Origin: Planctomycetota bacterium
GTDB lineage: Bacteria > Planctomycetota > Phycisphaerae > Phycisphaerales > UBA1924
Length of the DNA stretch: 8,889 nucleotides
Direction: 5' to 3'
Assembly: GCA_023429345.1 (NCBI GenBank)
Contig: JAEYVB010000353.1
Span: 1-8,889, forward strand
Shown here in pieces: positions 1 through 6,778 of this stretch; positions within the stretch are counted from its first letter, which is position 1, and each line of letters begins with the position of its first letter. Under the pieces are notes generated by a model. The model did not search any database, was not told the origin of the DNA, and was given only the letters and a program-made list of their open reading frames with translations. The position numbers were made by a program, and so were the translations under genes.

Positions 1-867
1 GTGCTGGTCTACCAGCCTTCGCTGCTCTGGACCTTCGGGCCGCGGCCGCCGTGGTGGGGTTTGCTCGCGCTGAACGACGGCGGCATGGCGAGCCACGGCG
101 GGATCGCGGGGGTGATGGTGGCGTCGTGGTTTATCGCCCGCGGGCTTCGGAACAGCCAGGGAGTGCGGGTGCGGGTGCCGGCGCGGCATGTGCTCGATAT
201 CAGCGCGATGGCCGTCCCCTTCGGGATGTTTCTGGGGCGGGCCGCAAACTTCATCAACGGGGAACTGCTGGGCGCGGTGGTGTCGCGGCCGGGGGAGCGG
301 GCGCCGTGGTGGGCGGTGCGGTACCCGCAGGAGCTCAGCGAAGAATACATGTTGCGGGTCGACCCGGCGCACCTGCCCGTGCAGACGGACGCCCAGTGGG
401 ATGCGGTGCTCGCGATCCTGGACCGGTTCGGGCGGGCGGAGCGGGGGTTTGACTACGCCTACCACCGCATGATGGAACGACTGCAGGGCGGCGATGGGGC
501 GCTTGCGCGGGAGCTGACGCCGCTCATCTCGGCGCGGCACCCGTCGCAGCTTTATCAGGCGGCGGCGGAGGGGGTAGTGCTGGGGATGGTGCTGTGGTGG
601 ATCGCGCGCCGGCCGCGGCTGCCGGGGGTGATCGGGGCGTGGTTCATGATCACGTACGGGGTGCTGCGGATCGTGACGGAGTTCTGGCGGCTGCCGGATT
701 CGCACCTGGCGGTGCAGCGGTGGATGGGGCTGAGCCGCGGGCAGTGGCTGAGCGCGGGGATGATCCTGGTGGGCGCGGGGGCTCTGGTATGGATCCGACG
801 GGTCGGGGGCGAGCGGATGGGCGGGTGGCTGGAGTGTTTGCGGGGGGATCGGGGGAAGCGGGCATGA
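1..867 (+). CDS. lgt: Prolipoprotein diacylglyceryl transferase Lgt (5'-truncated by window edge)
   Basis: Integral inner-membrane enzyme that transfers diacylglyceryl from phosphatidylglycerol to the lipobox cysteine of prolipoproteins, the first step of lipoprotein maturation. Family signatures, numbered from the window edge: MASHGG at 29-34 (His32 matches the conserved HGG histidine), LGRAANFINGELLG at 78-91 (the Lgt signature with Arg80, Asn83 and Asn86), RHPSQLYQ at 179-186, and YGVLRIVTEFWR at 219-230 with Arg223 and Glu227 at the same four-residue spacing as the essential Arg239/Glu243 of E. coli Lgt. Hydrophobic segments lie near 34-46, 66-80, 190-201, 209-220 and 250-265. In E. coli Lgt the HGG histidine is residue 103, so about 70 residues are missing and the GTG at position 1 is probably internal. 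The stretch between the signature and RHPSQLY (about 92-178) is long and hydrophilic for this family. The two lipoproteins encoded further right are likely substrates. Confidence 0.95.
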   Translation: MLVYQPSLLWTFGPRPPWWGLLALNDGGMASHGGIAGVMVASWFIARGLRNSQGVRVRVPARHVLDISAMAVPFGMFLGRAANFINGELLGAVVSRPGERAPWWAVRYPQELSEEYMLRVDPAHLPVQTDAQWDAVLAILDRFGRAERGFDYAYHRMMERLQGGDGALARELTPLISARHPSQLYQAAAEGVVLGMVLWWIARRPRLPGVIGAWFMITYGVLRIVTEFWRLPDSHLAVQRWMGLSRGQWLSAGMILVGAGALVWIRRVGGERMGGWLECLRGDRGKRA

Positions 868-941
868 GACTTGCCGCTCCGGGTGCGTGGTAGGTGCGGG
901 AGCGCCAGTGAGCCTCGGCGCCCGGGGCGTACGATCGGGGC

Positions 942-1934
942 ATGGCACCGTCTCGCCCCCCCACTCTCACGTTGGCGCACTCTCCGGACCCGGACGATGT
1001 GTTCATGTGGTGGCCGCTGACGGGGAAAATCCGACCGCCGGAAGAGACGGATCCGTTTCGGGCCGGCGCCGGCCGCGCATCCGAAGCCGTCGAGCCGCCT
1101 TCGCTTGACACCGGGGGCGTGCGGTTTGCGGCGCTGCCGGCGGATATCGAGGCGCTGAATCGGCGGGCGGTCTCGCACGGCGATCTGGATATCACCGCTC
1201 TCTCCGTTCGGACGTGGGCGGATGTGCGCGATCGGTACGTGATCACTGCGTGCGGGGGATCGTTCGGGGACGGCTTCGGGCCGAAGCTGGTGGCGCGGTC
1301 GGATCATCCGGCGATCGCCTGCCACAACTGCGTGAAGGCGGCGGAGATCCGCGTCGCGGTGCCGGGGAAGCGCACGACGGCGTTCCTGATGCTGGGCATG
1401 GTGCTGGGCAGGCACGCGATGGCGGAGGGAGAACGGTTCGTCGAGATGCCGTTCGATCAGATTATCCCGGCGGTGGCACGCGGGGAGGTGGATGCAGGGC
1501 TGGTGATCCACGAAGGGCAGTTGACGTTCGCGGATGCGGGGCTGCGGCTGCTGCTGGATGTGGGGCGGTGGTGGAAGGACCGCACGGGGTTGAAGCTGCC
1601 GCTGGGGGTGAACGCGGTGCGGCGGGACCTGGATGATCGGCACGGGGCGGGCATGCTGGAGCGGGTGGGGCGGCTCCTCCGCGAGTCGGTCGCCTATTCG
1701 ATGGTGCGGTGGGAGGAGTCGGTGCGGTACACGGTGCCGTTCGCGGAGGCCAACGCGCGGCGGGCCGGCATGGAAGCGCCCGACCTGGCGCGCGTGGAGC
1801 GGTACTGCCGTATGTATGTGTCGGAAGAGACGCGGGACATGGGGGATGAAGGGCGGGAGGCGATCCGTCGGCTCTTGCGGGAGGGGGCCGCGGCCGGGCT
1901 GTGCCCGGAGGTCCAAGAGGTCGAGCTTCTGTAG
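942..1934 (+). CDS. mqnD: 1,4-dihydroxy-6-naphthoate synthase MqnD (futalosine menaquinone pathway)
   Basis: Predicted cytosolic enzyme that cleaves cyclic dehypoxanthine futalosine to 1,4-dihydroxy-6-naphthoate in the futalosine route to menaquinone. The fold is that of periplasmic-binding-protein-like MqnA/MqnD proteins. Visible signatures: LTLAHSPDPDDVFM at 9-22, LPADIEALNRRA at 65-76, GGSFGDGFGPKLVA at 105-118, PGKRTTAFL at 141-149, GLVIHEGQLTF at 186-196 (His190 is the conserved family histidine proposed to act in catalysis) and LPLGVNAVRRDL at 219-230. The C-terminal Arg-rich helices also fit. At 330 residues it is longer than the usual 270-290. The excess is mainly at about 28-60, plus a stretch near 121-135 with a Cys127-x-x-Cys130 motif. 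The ATG at 942 gives the family N-terminus directly, although the Shine-Dalgarno is weak (GGGG, 937-940). No other mqn gene is in the window. MqnA is the main alternative but lacks the IHEGQ context. Confidence 0.93.
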   Translation: MAPSRPPTLTLAHSPDPDDVFMWWPLTGKIRPPEETDPFRAGAGRASEAVEPPSLDTGGVRFAALPADIEALNRRAVSHGDLDITALSVRTWADVRDRYVITACGGSFGDGFGPKLVARSDHPAIACHNCVKAAEIRVAVPGKRTTAFLMLGMVLGRHAMAEGERFVEMPFDQIIPAVARGEVDAGLVIHEGQLTFADAGLRLLLDVGRWWKDRTGLKLPLGVNAVRRDLDDRHGAGMLERVGRLLRESVAYSMVRWEESVRYTVPFAEANARRAGMEAPDLARVERYCRMYVSEETRDMGDEGREAIRRLLREGAAAGLCPEVQEVELL

Positions 1935-1948
1935 GGCTCAGGGCCGGG

Positions 1949-1972
1949 GCATCGAGGCATCGAGGCACCAAG
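1949..1972 (+). repeat. Short 8-bp tandem repeat between mqnD and the FAH gene
   Basis: The octamer GCATCGAG occurs twice in direct tandem (1949-1956 and 1957-1964), followed by the degenerate copy GCACCAAG (1965-1972). It lies in the 50-base gap after the mqnD stop and ends 12 bases before the FAH-family start, close to where a ribosome binding site would be; AAGGGA at 1970-1975 could serve as that site. It is too short to assign a function and may be replication slippage. Confidence 0.6.
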
Positions 1973-1984
1973 GGACAGACGCGC

Positions 1985-2713
1985 ATGAAACTGGTGAGGC
2001 AGGAGCATGGGGTGGCGGTCGAGACCACGAACGGCATCGTGCCGATCCGGTCCATCCTGGCCATCGGGCGGAACTACGCCGAACACGCGAAGGAGCAGGG
2101 TGCGACAGCGCCGACGCGGCCGATGGTGTTCAGCAAGCACTTCACATCCGCGATCCTCCACGAGGACCCGGTTGTCATCCCGAGCGCTTGCATGGATCCG
2201 GCGACCGGCGGGGACCAGACGGACTTCGAGGCGGAGTTGTGCGTGATCATCGGCACGACCGCGCGCGATGTTCCCCGGGATCGCGCGCTGGAGCATGTCC
2301 TGGGGTACTGCTGCGCCAACGACATCTCCGCGCGGTGGTGGCAGAAGGAGGGCTCGGGCGGGCAGTTTGTGCGGGGCAAGAGCTTCGATACGTTCTGTCC
2401 GATAGGGCCGAGCGTAGTCCCCGCGGCCGAGGTCCGGGACCCGCAGTCCCTGCGCGTGCGGTGCCGCGTGAACGGCGAGACGATGCAGGACGCGAGCACT
2501 GCGGACATGATGTTCGGCGTGGCGTATCTGGTCAGCGAGCTTTCGCGGGGGACAACGCTGCCGCCGGGCACGGCAATTCTGACCGGGACGCCGAGCGGCG
2601 TCGGGATGGCGCGCAAGCCGCCGGTGTGGCTGAAGGACGGGGATATCGTCGAGGTGGAGATCGACGGGATCGGCGTGCTGTGGAACCCGGTTCGGACGGA
2701 GGGCCGCGGCTGA
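1985..2713 (+). CDS. Fumarylacetoacetate hydrolase (FAH) family protein
   Basis: Metal-dependent enzyme of the FAH/FAHD1/HpcE superfamily. Members hydrolyse, decarboxylate or isomerise 2-oxo acids such as acylpyruvates, oxaloacetate or hydroxymuconates; the substrate cannot be read from sequence. GRNYAEHAKE at 28-37 holds the His34/Glu37 pair matching the FAHD1 catalytic dyad. DFEAELCVIIG at 80-90 supplies predicted Mg ligands Glu82 and Glu84, and ANDISAR at 111-117 supplies Asp113. Lys132 (VRGKSFD) and the TGTPSGVG loop at 200-207 are also family hallmarks. The 242-residue length suits a single-domain member. The ATG at 1985 is preferred because AAGGGA precedes it by 9 bases and the protein then starts directly with family-like sequence. 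An in-frame ATG at 1901 would overlap the end of mqnD and add 28 low-complexity Gly/Arg-rich residues. The short gap and shared direction suggest co-transcription with mqnD, but no metabolic link is evident. Confidence 0.9.
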   Translation: MKLVRQEHGVAVETTNGIVPIRSILAIGRNYAEHAKEQGATAPTRPMVFSKHFTSAILHEDPVVIPSACMDPATGGDQTDFEAELCVIIGTTARDVPRDRALEHVLGYCCANDISARWWQKEGSGGQFVRGKSFDTFCPIGPSVVPAAEVRDPQSLRVRCRVNGETMQDASTADMMFGVAYLVSELSRGTTLPPGTAILTGTPSGVGMARKPPVWLKDGDIVEVEIDGIGVLWNPVRTEGRG

Positions 2714-2793
2714 ACCGGGCCAGAGGCCAGCTATGTCGGGTCGGGGCGGCCGGGGCCGAGGAGTGATTTTCGAGACTTTTCCGGGAGAGTTCC

Positions 2794-4053
2794 ATGGTGC
2801 GCAGAATCATGCCGCTGCTCCTAATGGTTCTCACCTGCGTGCCCCTCCGGGCGCAGGAGCCGGAGCTCTCCTGGCGACGGCCGGAGCCCGTCGAGGTCTT
2901 CGATGCGGTCTGGGAGCTTGCACGCGACCGTTTCTACGACCCCGGCATGAACGGCGTGGACTGGCCGGCGGCGCGCGAGCGGCACCGGGCCGATGCCCGC
3001 GCGGCCGAGAGCCCGGAGGACCTCTCCGAAGCGATCGACGCACTCCTCGCGGAACTCGGGGCATCCCACACCGCGCGCTACACGCCCGATGAGGCCACCT
3101 ACTACCACCTCCTCGATGTCTTCGGCCGCAAGCCGGAGCTCCGCGACCTGCTCTCCCGGAGCTTTCCCCGTGGAGTGCGCTACGACGGGCTGGAAGCCTG
3201 GCTGGAACGGGACGGCGACTCCCTGGTAGTCACCGGGCTCTGGTACGGGGGGAACGCCGACCGCGCGGGGCTCTTCACCGGCGACGAGATCCTCGCCGTG
3301 GACGGAGAGTCGCCGCACCCGATCCGCTCGTTCCGGGAAAAAGGCGGGAAGGAAGCGACGCTCACGGTGAGGCGCAGGCCGCGCGAGGACCCGCGCGAGA
3401 TCGTGGTGCCGGTCGTGAGCATCCGGCCCAATCTGGCCTTCCTCAACGCGACGCAGCGCAGCGTGCGCGTGCTCGACCACGCGGAGCGGAGGATCGGCTA
3501 CATCCAGATCCCCTCGTACGCGAGCTCCCGCGTGCAGGATGTGCTCGTGCGCGAGATGTTCGACGGGAAGTTCCGCGAGGCCGACGCCCTGCTCATCGAC
3601 ATCCGGGGCGGGATCGGGGGGGCGAGCCCCTCCTACGTCGACCCGTTCCTCCCCGGCCCGGTGCTCACGATGCGGTCGCGCAGCGGCGAGGTGTCCGTTG
3701 AGCCCCGCCGCTGGACCAGGCCCGTCGGGCTGCTGATCGACGAGGGCACCCGCAGCGGCAAGGAAGTCATCGCCCACGCGTTCCGGAAATACAACCTCGG
3801 GCCCGTGATCGGCGAGAACACCGCCGGCGCTGTCCTGGGCGGCACGGTCTTCGTGCTCCCGGACGACTCCATCCTTTCCCTCGCGGTCGTGGAAGTGGAA
3901 GTCGACGGTGCGCGGATCGAGGGTGCGGGCGTCGAGCCCGATATCGGGGTCTCCTTCGACCCCAAGCACGCGGCGGATGTGGACCCCCAGCTCGAGCGTG
4001 CACTCGACGAACTGGCGGAGCGAGCCGCCGCACGCGAGACGAACAACGATTAG
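2794..4053 (+). CDS. Exported S41-family peptidase with PDZ domain (tricorn/IRBP-like catalytic set)
   Basis: Predicted periplasmic serine protease of 419 residues. The N-terminus is a type I signal peptide: Arg3-Arg4, hydrophobic core 5-17, likely cleavage after Leu-Arg-Ala20. A helical N-terminal region ends in LAELGASHTARYTPDE at 85-100, with Ser91-His92 at the site of the tricorn-type Ser-His pair. A PDZ domain follows at about 130-205 (GLWYGGNADRAGLFTGDEIL at 148-167). The S41 core runs about 230-385: GYIQIPSY at 235-242, LLIDIRGG at 266-273, and the nucleophile motif EGTRSGKE at 317-324 with Ser321. The Lys expected 25 residues later in CtpA-type enzymes is Ala346, whereas Glu376 in RIEGAGVEPDI matches the fourth residue of the tricorn Ser-His-Ser-Glu set. 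So it is probably active but in the Lys-independent subgroup. GGGAGAG at 2783-2789 precedes the ATG by 4 bases. Its stop overlaps the stop of the convergent topoisomerase gene. The substrate is unknown. Confidence 0.88.
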   Translation: MVRRIMPLLLMVLTCVPLRAQEPELSWRRPEPVEVFDAVWELARDRFYDPGMNGVDWPAARERHRADARAAESPEDLSEAIDALLAELGASHTARYTPDEATYYHLLDVFGRKPELRDLLSRSFPRGVRYDGLEAWLERDGDSLVVTGLWYGGNADRAGLFTGDEILAVDGESPHPIRSFREKGGKEATLTVRRRPREDPREIVVPVVSIRPNLAFLNATQRSVRVLDHAERRIGYIQIPSYASSRVQDVLVREMFDGKFREADALLIDIRGGIGGASPSYVDPFLPGPVLTMRSRSGEVSVEPRRWTRPVGLLIDEGTRSGKEVIAHAFRKYNLGPVIGENTAGAVLGGTVFVLPDDSILSLAVVEVEVDGARIEGAGVEPDIGVSFDPKHAADVDPQLERALDELAERAAARETNND

Positions 4054-5120
4054 GCCGCCCGCCGCTTTCCCCCAGCGGCCCGGAAGAGCTGGAGCACCGC
4101 CCGCTCGGCGTGGGAGAGCCGCGGGATGCGGACGCCCGCGGCCCGCTTGAACGCCGCGTGCAGGCGCCCATCGGCGTACGCCCGGATCAGTTCGGGGTGC
4201 ACATAGAAAGCCCGGCACACGCTGACGGTGTTGTTCAGGGCCTCGGCCGCGGCCTTGACCGCCGCCACTTCCCGGCGTTTGAGCTGTCGCTGGTTCAGGG
4301 GCTTTCCCTGAAACTCCGGGGGCCCGGCCCGCACGAGGGCTTCGGCGGCGGCGCAGGTGCCCGCCCAGGTGCGGAAGTCCTTGGCGGTGAAGGGCTGGCC
4401 GGTGGCTTCGGCGAGGTAAGCGTTGATATCCGACGACCCGATGTCCCGCGCCCGGCCGGCCTCGTCGAGGTAGCAGAAAAGCTCCTGACCCGGGAGGTCC
4501 TGGCACGTCCGGACGATCGCGGCGGCGCGGGGAGAGTCGATGATGGCCTCGCAGTTCTTGCCGCCCTTGGCCTTGAAACAGAGGCGGACCTGGTCGCCGG
4601 AGACGCGGGCGTGGCCGTTCCTGATCGTGGCGAGGCCGTAGGACCCGTTGTCGCGGGCGTACTCGCTGTTGCCGATTCGGAGGTATGTCTCGTCCAGCAG
4701 GTGGACGATGCAGGCGGCGACCTTTTCTCGCGGGAGGTGCGGGCGCTTGAGGTCACGGTCGATCCGCTGCCGGAGCGCGGAGAGTGAAGCGCCGAACTGG
4801 GGGAGGCTTCCGAACTTGGAAAGGTTGCGGTGGGCGGTCCAGTCGGGGTGATAGCGGTACTGCTTGCGGCCGCGGGCATCGGTGCCGGTGGCCTGGATGT
4901 GGCCATCCGCGGAGGGGCAGATCCAGACGTTGGTCCAGGCGGGTGGGATGGCGAGGGAACGGATACGGGAGAGCTCGTCGCAGCCCTTGAGTGTCCTGCC
5001 GGACGGGAGGATGTAGACAAAGCCCTTCCCGGCCCTGCGACGGCGGATCCCCGGGGTGGCGTCGGTGATGTACCGGAGGCCGGCCTGCCGGGCGGCCGTC
5101 TCCGGGTGCGGGAGCTTCAT
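4050..5120 (-). CDS. DNA topoisomerase IB (poxvirus/bacterial type)
   Basis: Eukaryotic/poxvirus-like type IB topoisomerase that relaxes positive and negative supercoils through a 3'-phosphotyrosyl intermediate, without ATP. The 356 residues match the bacterial family throughout. The N-terminal DNA-clamp domain includes RIRSLAIPPAWTNVWICP at 52-69, GHIQATGTDARGRKQYRYHP at 73-92 and KFGSLPQFG at 102-110. The catalytic domain starts near 115. By alignment to vaccinia topoisomerase the active site is Arg148 (YLRIGN), Lys185 (CFKAK), Arg250 (KDFRTWAGT), Asn297 (LNNTVSVCR) and Tyr306 (FYVHP). Asn at the position of vaccinia His265 is also found in Deinococcus TopIB, so an active enzyme is expected. 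The start is bounded by an in-frame TGA at 5129-5127, two codons (TCA, GCC) before the ATG. No Shine-Dalgarno is obvious. It is the only minus-strand gene here and has scattered phylogenetic distribution in bacteria, so horizontal origin is possible though its base composition matches its neighbours. Confidence 0.95.
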   Translation of the reverse strand: MKLPHPETAARQAGLRYITDATPGIRRRRAGKGFVYILPSGRTLKGCDELSRIRSLAIPPAWTNVWICPSADGHIQATGTDARGRKQYRYHPDWTAHRNLSKFGSLPQFGASLSALRQRIDRDLKRPHLPREKVAACIVHLLDETYLRIGNSEYARDNGSYGLATIRNGHARVSGDQVRLCFKAKGGKNCEAIIDSPRAAAIVRTCQDLPGQELFCYLDEAGRARDIGSSDINAYLAEATGQPFTAKDFRTWAGTCAAAEALVRAGPPEFQGKPLNQRQLKRREVAAVKAAAEALNNTVSVCRAFYVHPELIRAYADGRLHAAFKRAAGVRIPRLSHAERAVLQLFRAAGGKRRAA

Positions 5121-5399
5121 GGCTGATCATGCAGTGGGTTTTCTTGCCCAGTCCGCACAGGCCGTGAGGTTTCACTCAGCCCACGCGGTTTGATGGTGCT
5201 GGGCTTATGGACCGGTCCGGGAATTCCGATGCTGAGGATGTTCCCCGGGAGCGGCTTCAAGTCGCGAGCCCGGGGCGTCCGATAAACCCGCCGCGGGGAT
5301 CGCGGTGGGGTGTTTCTCGCCACACCTTCGGCCCCGGCGGTGGAACCGCTCCCGGCCCGGGTCGGCATGGCCGGCCACGAGCACTTGGAGTCACGGAAT
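5121..5399. promoter_or_regulatory. Divergent intergenic region between topoisomerase IB and the propeller lipoprotein
   Basis: These 279 bases separate two outward-reading genes and so should hold at least two promoters. I could not identify a convincing -35/-10 pair on either strand. Visible structure: an inverted repeat with 7-bp arms CCCCGGG (5243-5249) and CCCGGGG (5269-5275) around a 19-base spacer; an 8-bp palindrome GGAATTCC (5219-5226); and a relatively AT-rich patch at about 5120-5170. Near the right end, TTGGAG at 5385-5390 is a good ribosome binding site for the gene starting at 5400. Short open frames here lack coding features. Confidence 0.45.
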
Positions 5400-6686
5400 A
5401 TGCAGTCCCCCACCGCCCGTTCGATCGCGTTGTTTCTGGCCGCCGGCCTGTGTGTGACGCTTCTCGCCTGCACGGGCGGGGGGCGATCGGCGGCCTCATC
5501 CGACTACACCAACGAGTCGGAGCAGCCGCAGATCGGCTTCGGCGACCCGCTGGCCCTCTCTACCGGCGGCGGTCAGGTCGCCCCGGGTGTCGCCACCGAG
5601 ACCTTCGAGGCCGATGCCGGCCCGCTCGCGGTCTATAGCGAGGTCTTCACGGGGCCGGGGACCACGACGACCGGAAACTCGCCCTCGGCGAACCTGGCGC
5701 AGGTCAGCTTCTCCCTCGAGGGGGCGGACTTCGATCCGGACGTCTCGCGGGACGGCCGGGCGGTCGTCTTCGCCAGCACCCAGCACCGGCCCTCGCCGGA
5801 CATTTACATCAAGAACATCGACAGCCGCGTTGTGACGCAGTTGACCAGCGACCCCGCGAGCGATGTGATGCCGAAGGTGAGCCCGGACGGCTCCCGCGTG
5901 GCGTTCACGAGCAACCGGTCGGGGAACTGGGACATCTACGTGATGCCGCTCACCGGCGGCCGCGCCATCCAGATCACGAGCGCCTCCTCGGACGACCTGC
6001 ACCCCTCGTGGTCGCCGGCGGGGACGCACCTGGTGTTCTGCCGCCTCGGCGAGGTGAGCGGGCAGTGGGAGATGTGGGTGACCGAGGTGGGGAACCCGGG
6101 CGTTGCCAAGTTCATCGGCTACGGGCTGTTCCCCGAGTGGTGCCCGGCGCCGGGGTCGGGCGCTGAGGGCGGCGACCGGATCGCCTTCCAGAAGAGCCGG
6201 GAGCGCGGCGACCGCGCGTTTGGCATCTGGACCATCGACTACAAGGACGGCCAGAGCGGGCACGCCACCGAGATCGTGAGCAGCCCCATCGCGGCGTGCA
6301 TCAACCCGTCCTGGAGCCCCGACGGAAACTGGATCGCCTTTGCCACCGTCCCGAACCCCTCGCAGTGGAGCACGGGGCAGGCGCGACCCTCGATGTCCCA
6401 CCTGTGGATGGCGGACCTGACGGGGAACCACCGCATCAGCCTCACGAGCGATTCGACCGTGGACCTTTTGCCGACGTGGGGCCCGGGGAACAAGCTGTTC
6501 TTCGTCTCCGACCGCGGCGGCACGGACAACATCTGGTCGCTGGATACGACCCCGGTGGTGAACCTCGCCGCGGTCAACAGCGCCACCGGCAGGCACCTGG
6601 CCGGGACGACCGCCCCGGCGCACACCCCGCAGCCGGAGCAGCCCATGGTGACGGTCCCGACCGAGCCCGGCCCGGACGAGCACTGA
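5400..6686 (+). CDS. TolB-like beta-propeller lipoprotein (PD40 repeats)
   Basis: Predicted membrane-anchored protein of 428 residues. A lipoprotein signal peptide (core 8-22) ends in the lipobox Leu-Leu-Ala-Cys24. A low-complexity Gly/Ser/Thr linker follows to about 100, then six WD40-like (PD40) repeats begin near 112 (DPDVSRDGRAVVF), 157 (MPKVSPDGSRVAF), 201 (HPSWSPAGTHLVF), 244 (FPEWCPAPG), 302 (NPSWSPDGNWIAF) and 357 (LPTWGPGNKLFF). The count matches the six-bladed propeller of TolB, and SNRSGNWDIYVM (171-182) and SDRGGTDNIWSLD (370-382) are typical blade ends. The C-terminal tail (about 390-428) is Pro/Thr-rich. The TolB N-terminal domain is absent. Start choice: TTGGAG lies 9 bases before the ATG at 5400, which places the signal peptide at the N-terminus; a GTG at 5310 would add 30 residues before it. 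Propellers of this sort usually mediate protein or glycan contacts; the partner is unknown, and the next gene is the obvious candidate. Confidence 0.88.
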   Translation: MQSPTARSIALFLAAGLCVTLLACTGGGRSAASSDYTNESEQPQIGFGDPLALSTGGGQVAPGVATETFEADAGPLAVYSEVFTGPGTTTTGNSPSANLAQVSFSLEGADFDPDVSRDGRAVVFASTQHRPSPDIYIKNIDSRVVTQLTSDPASDVMPKVSPDGSRVAFTSNRSGNWDIYVMPLTGGRAIQITSASSDDLHPSWSPAGTHLVFCRLGEVSGQWEMWVTEVGNPGVAKFIGYGLFPEWCPAPGSGAEGGDRIAFQKSRERGDRAFGIWTIDYKDGQSGHATEIVSSPIAACINPSWSPDGNWIAFATVPNPSQWSTGQARPSMSHLWMADLTGNHRISLTSDSTVDLLPTWGPGNKLFFVSDRGGTDNIWSLDTTPVVNLAAVNSATGRHLAGTTAPAHTPQPEQPMVTVPTEPGPDEH

Positions 6687-6694
6687 TCCGCCGC

Positions 6695-6718
6695 CGTCCC
6701 GGCTTCGCGGCCGGGACG
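6695..6718 (+). terminator. Perfect 9-bp hairpin after the propeller lipoprotein gene
   Basis: CGTCCCGGC (6695-6703) and GCCGGGACG (6710-6718) form a perfect GC-rich stem around the 6-base loop TTCGCG, 8 bases after the TGA at 6684-6686. The position suits a transcription terminator or an mRNA 3'-end stabiliser. No T tract follows, so it is not a canonical intrinsic terminator, and the next gene in the same direction starts 60 bases later. Confidence 0.5.
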
Positions 6719-6778
6719 CCGATTGACTGTTTCGAAGGCATGTTCCGGGATGGAGCCCGGACCTAACGGCAGGACGCC

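Noticed and set aside
875..904. Possible terminator after lgt (arms CGCTCC and GGAGCG)
   Set aside because: A six-base stem with a long loop and no T tract is not convincing.
555..1916. Long minus-strand open frame (453 codons) opposite lgt and mqnD
   Set aside because: It lies opposite two clearly recognised genes and its translation is Arg/Pro/His-rich with no domain pattern, typical of an antisense shadow in high-GC DNA.
1901..1984. Extended start for the FAH-family protein overlapping mqnD
   Set aside because: The added 28 residues are Gly/Arg-rich, encoded in part by the mqnD end and the tandem repeat, while the ATG at 1985 has a suitable ribosome binding site and family-like sequence.
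1633..2766. Plus-strand open frame (377 codons) spanning the mqnD end and FAH gene
   Set aside because: Out of frame with two recognised enzymes and very Arg/Gly-rich; a shadow.
2821..4506. Minus-strand open frame (561 codons) across the protease and topoisomerase genes
   Set aside because: It crosses a convergent gene boundary, overlaps two well-supported genes and has a low-complexity Gly/Arg/Pro/Ala composition.
5243..5275. Inverted repeat CCCCGGG...CCCGGGG as an operator or terminator
   Set aside because: Only 7-bp GC arms with a 19-base spacer in about 70% GC DNA; chance is likely and no neighbouring promoter could be recognised.
5310..5399. Upstream GTG start for the propeller lipoprotein
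   Set aside because: It would put 30 residues ahead of a signal peptide; the ATG at 5400 has a good Shine-Dalgarno and an N-terminal lipobox.
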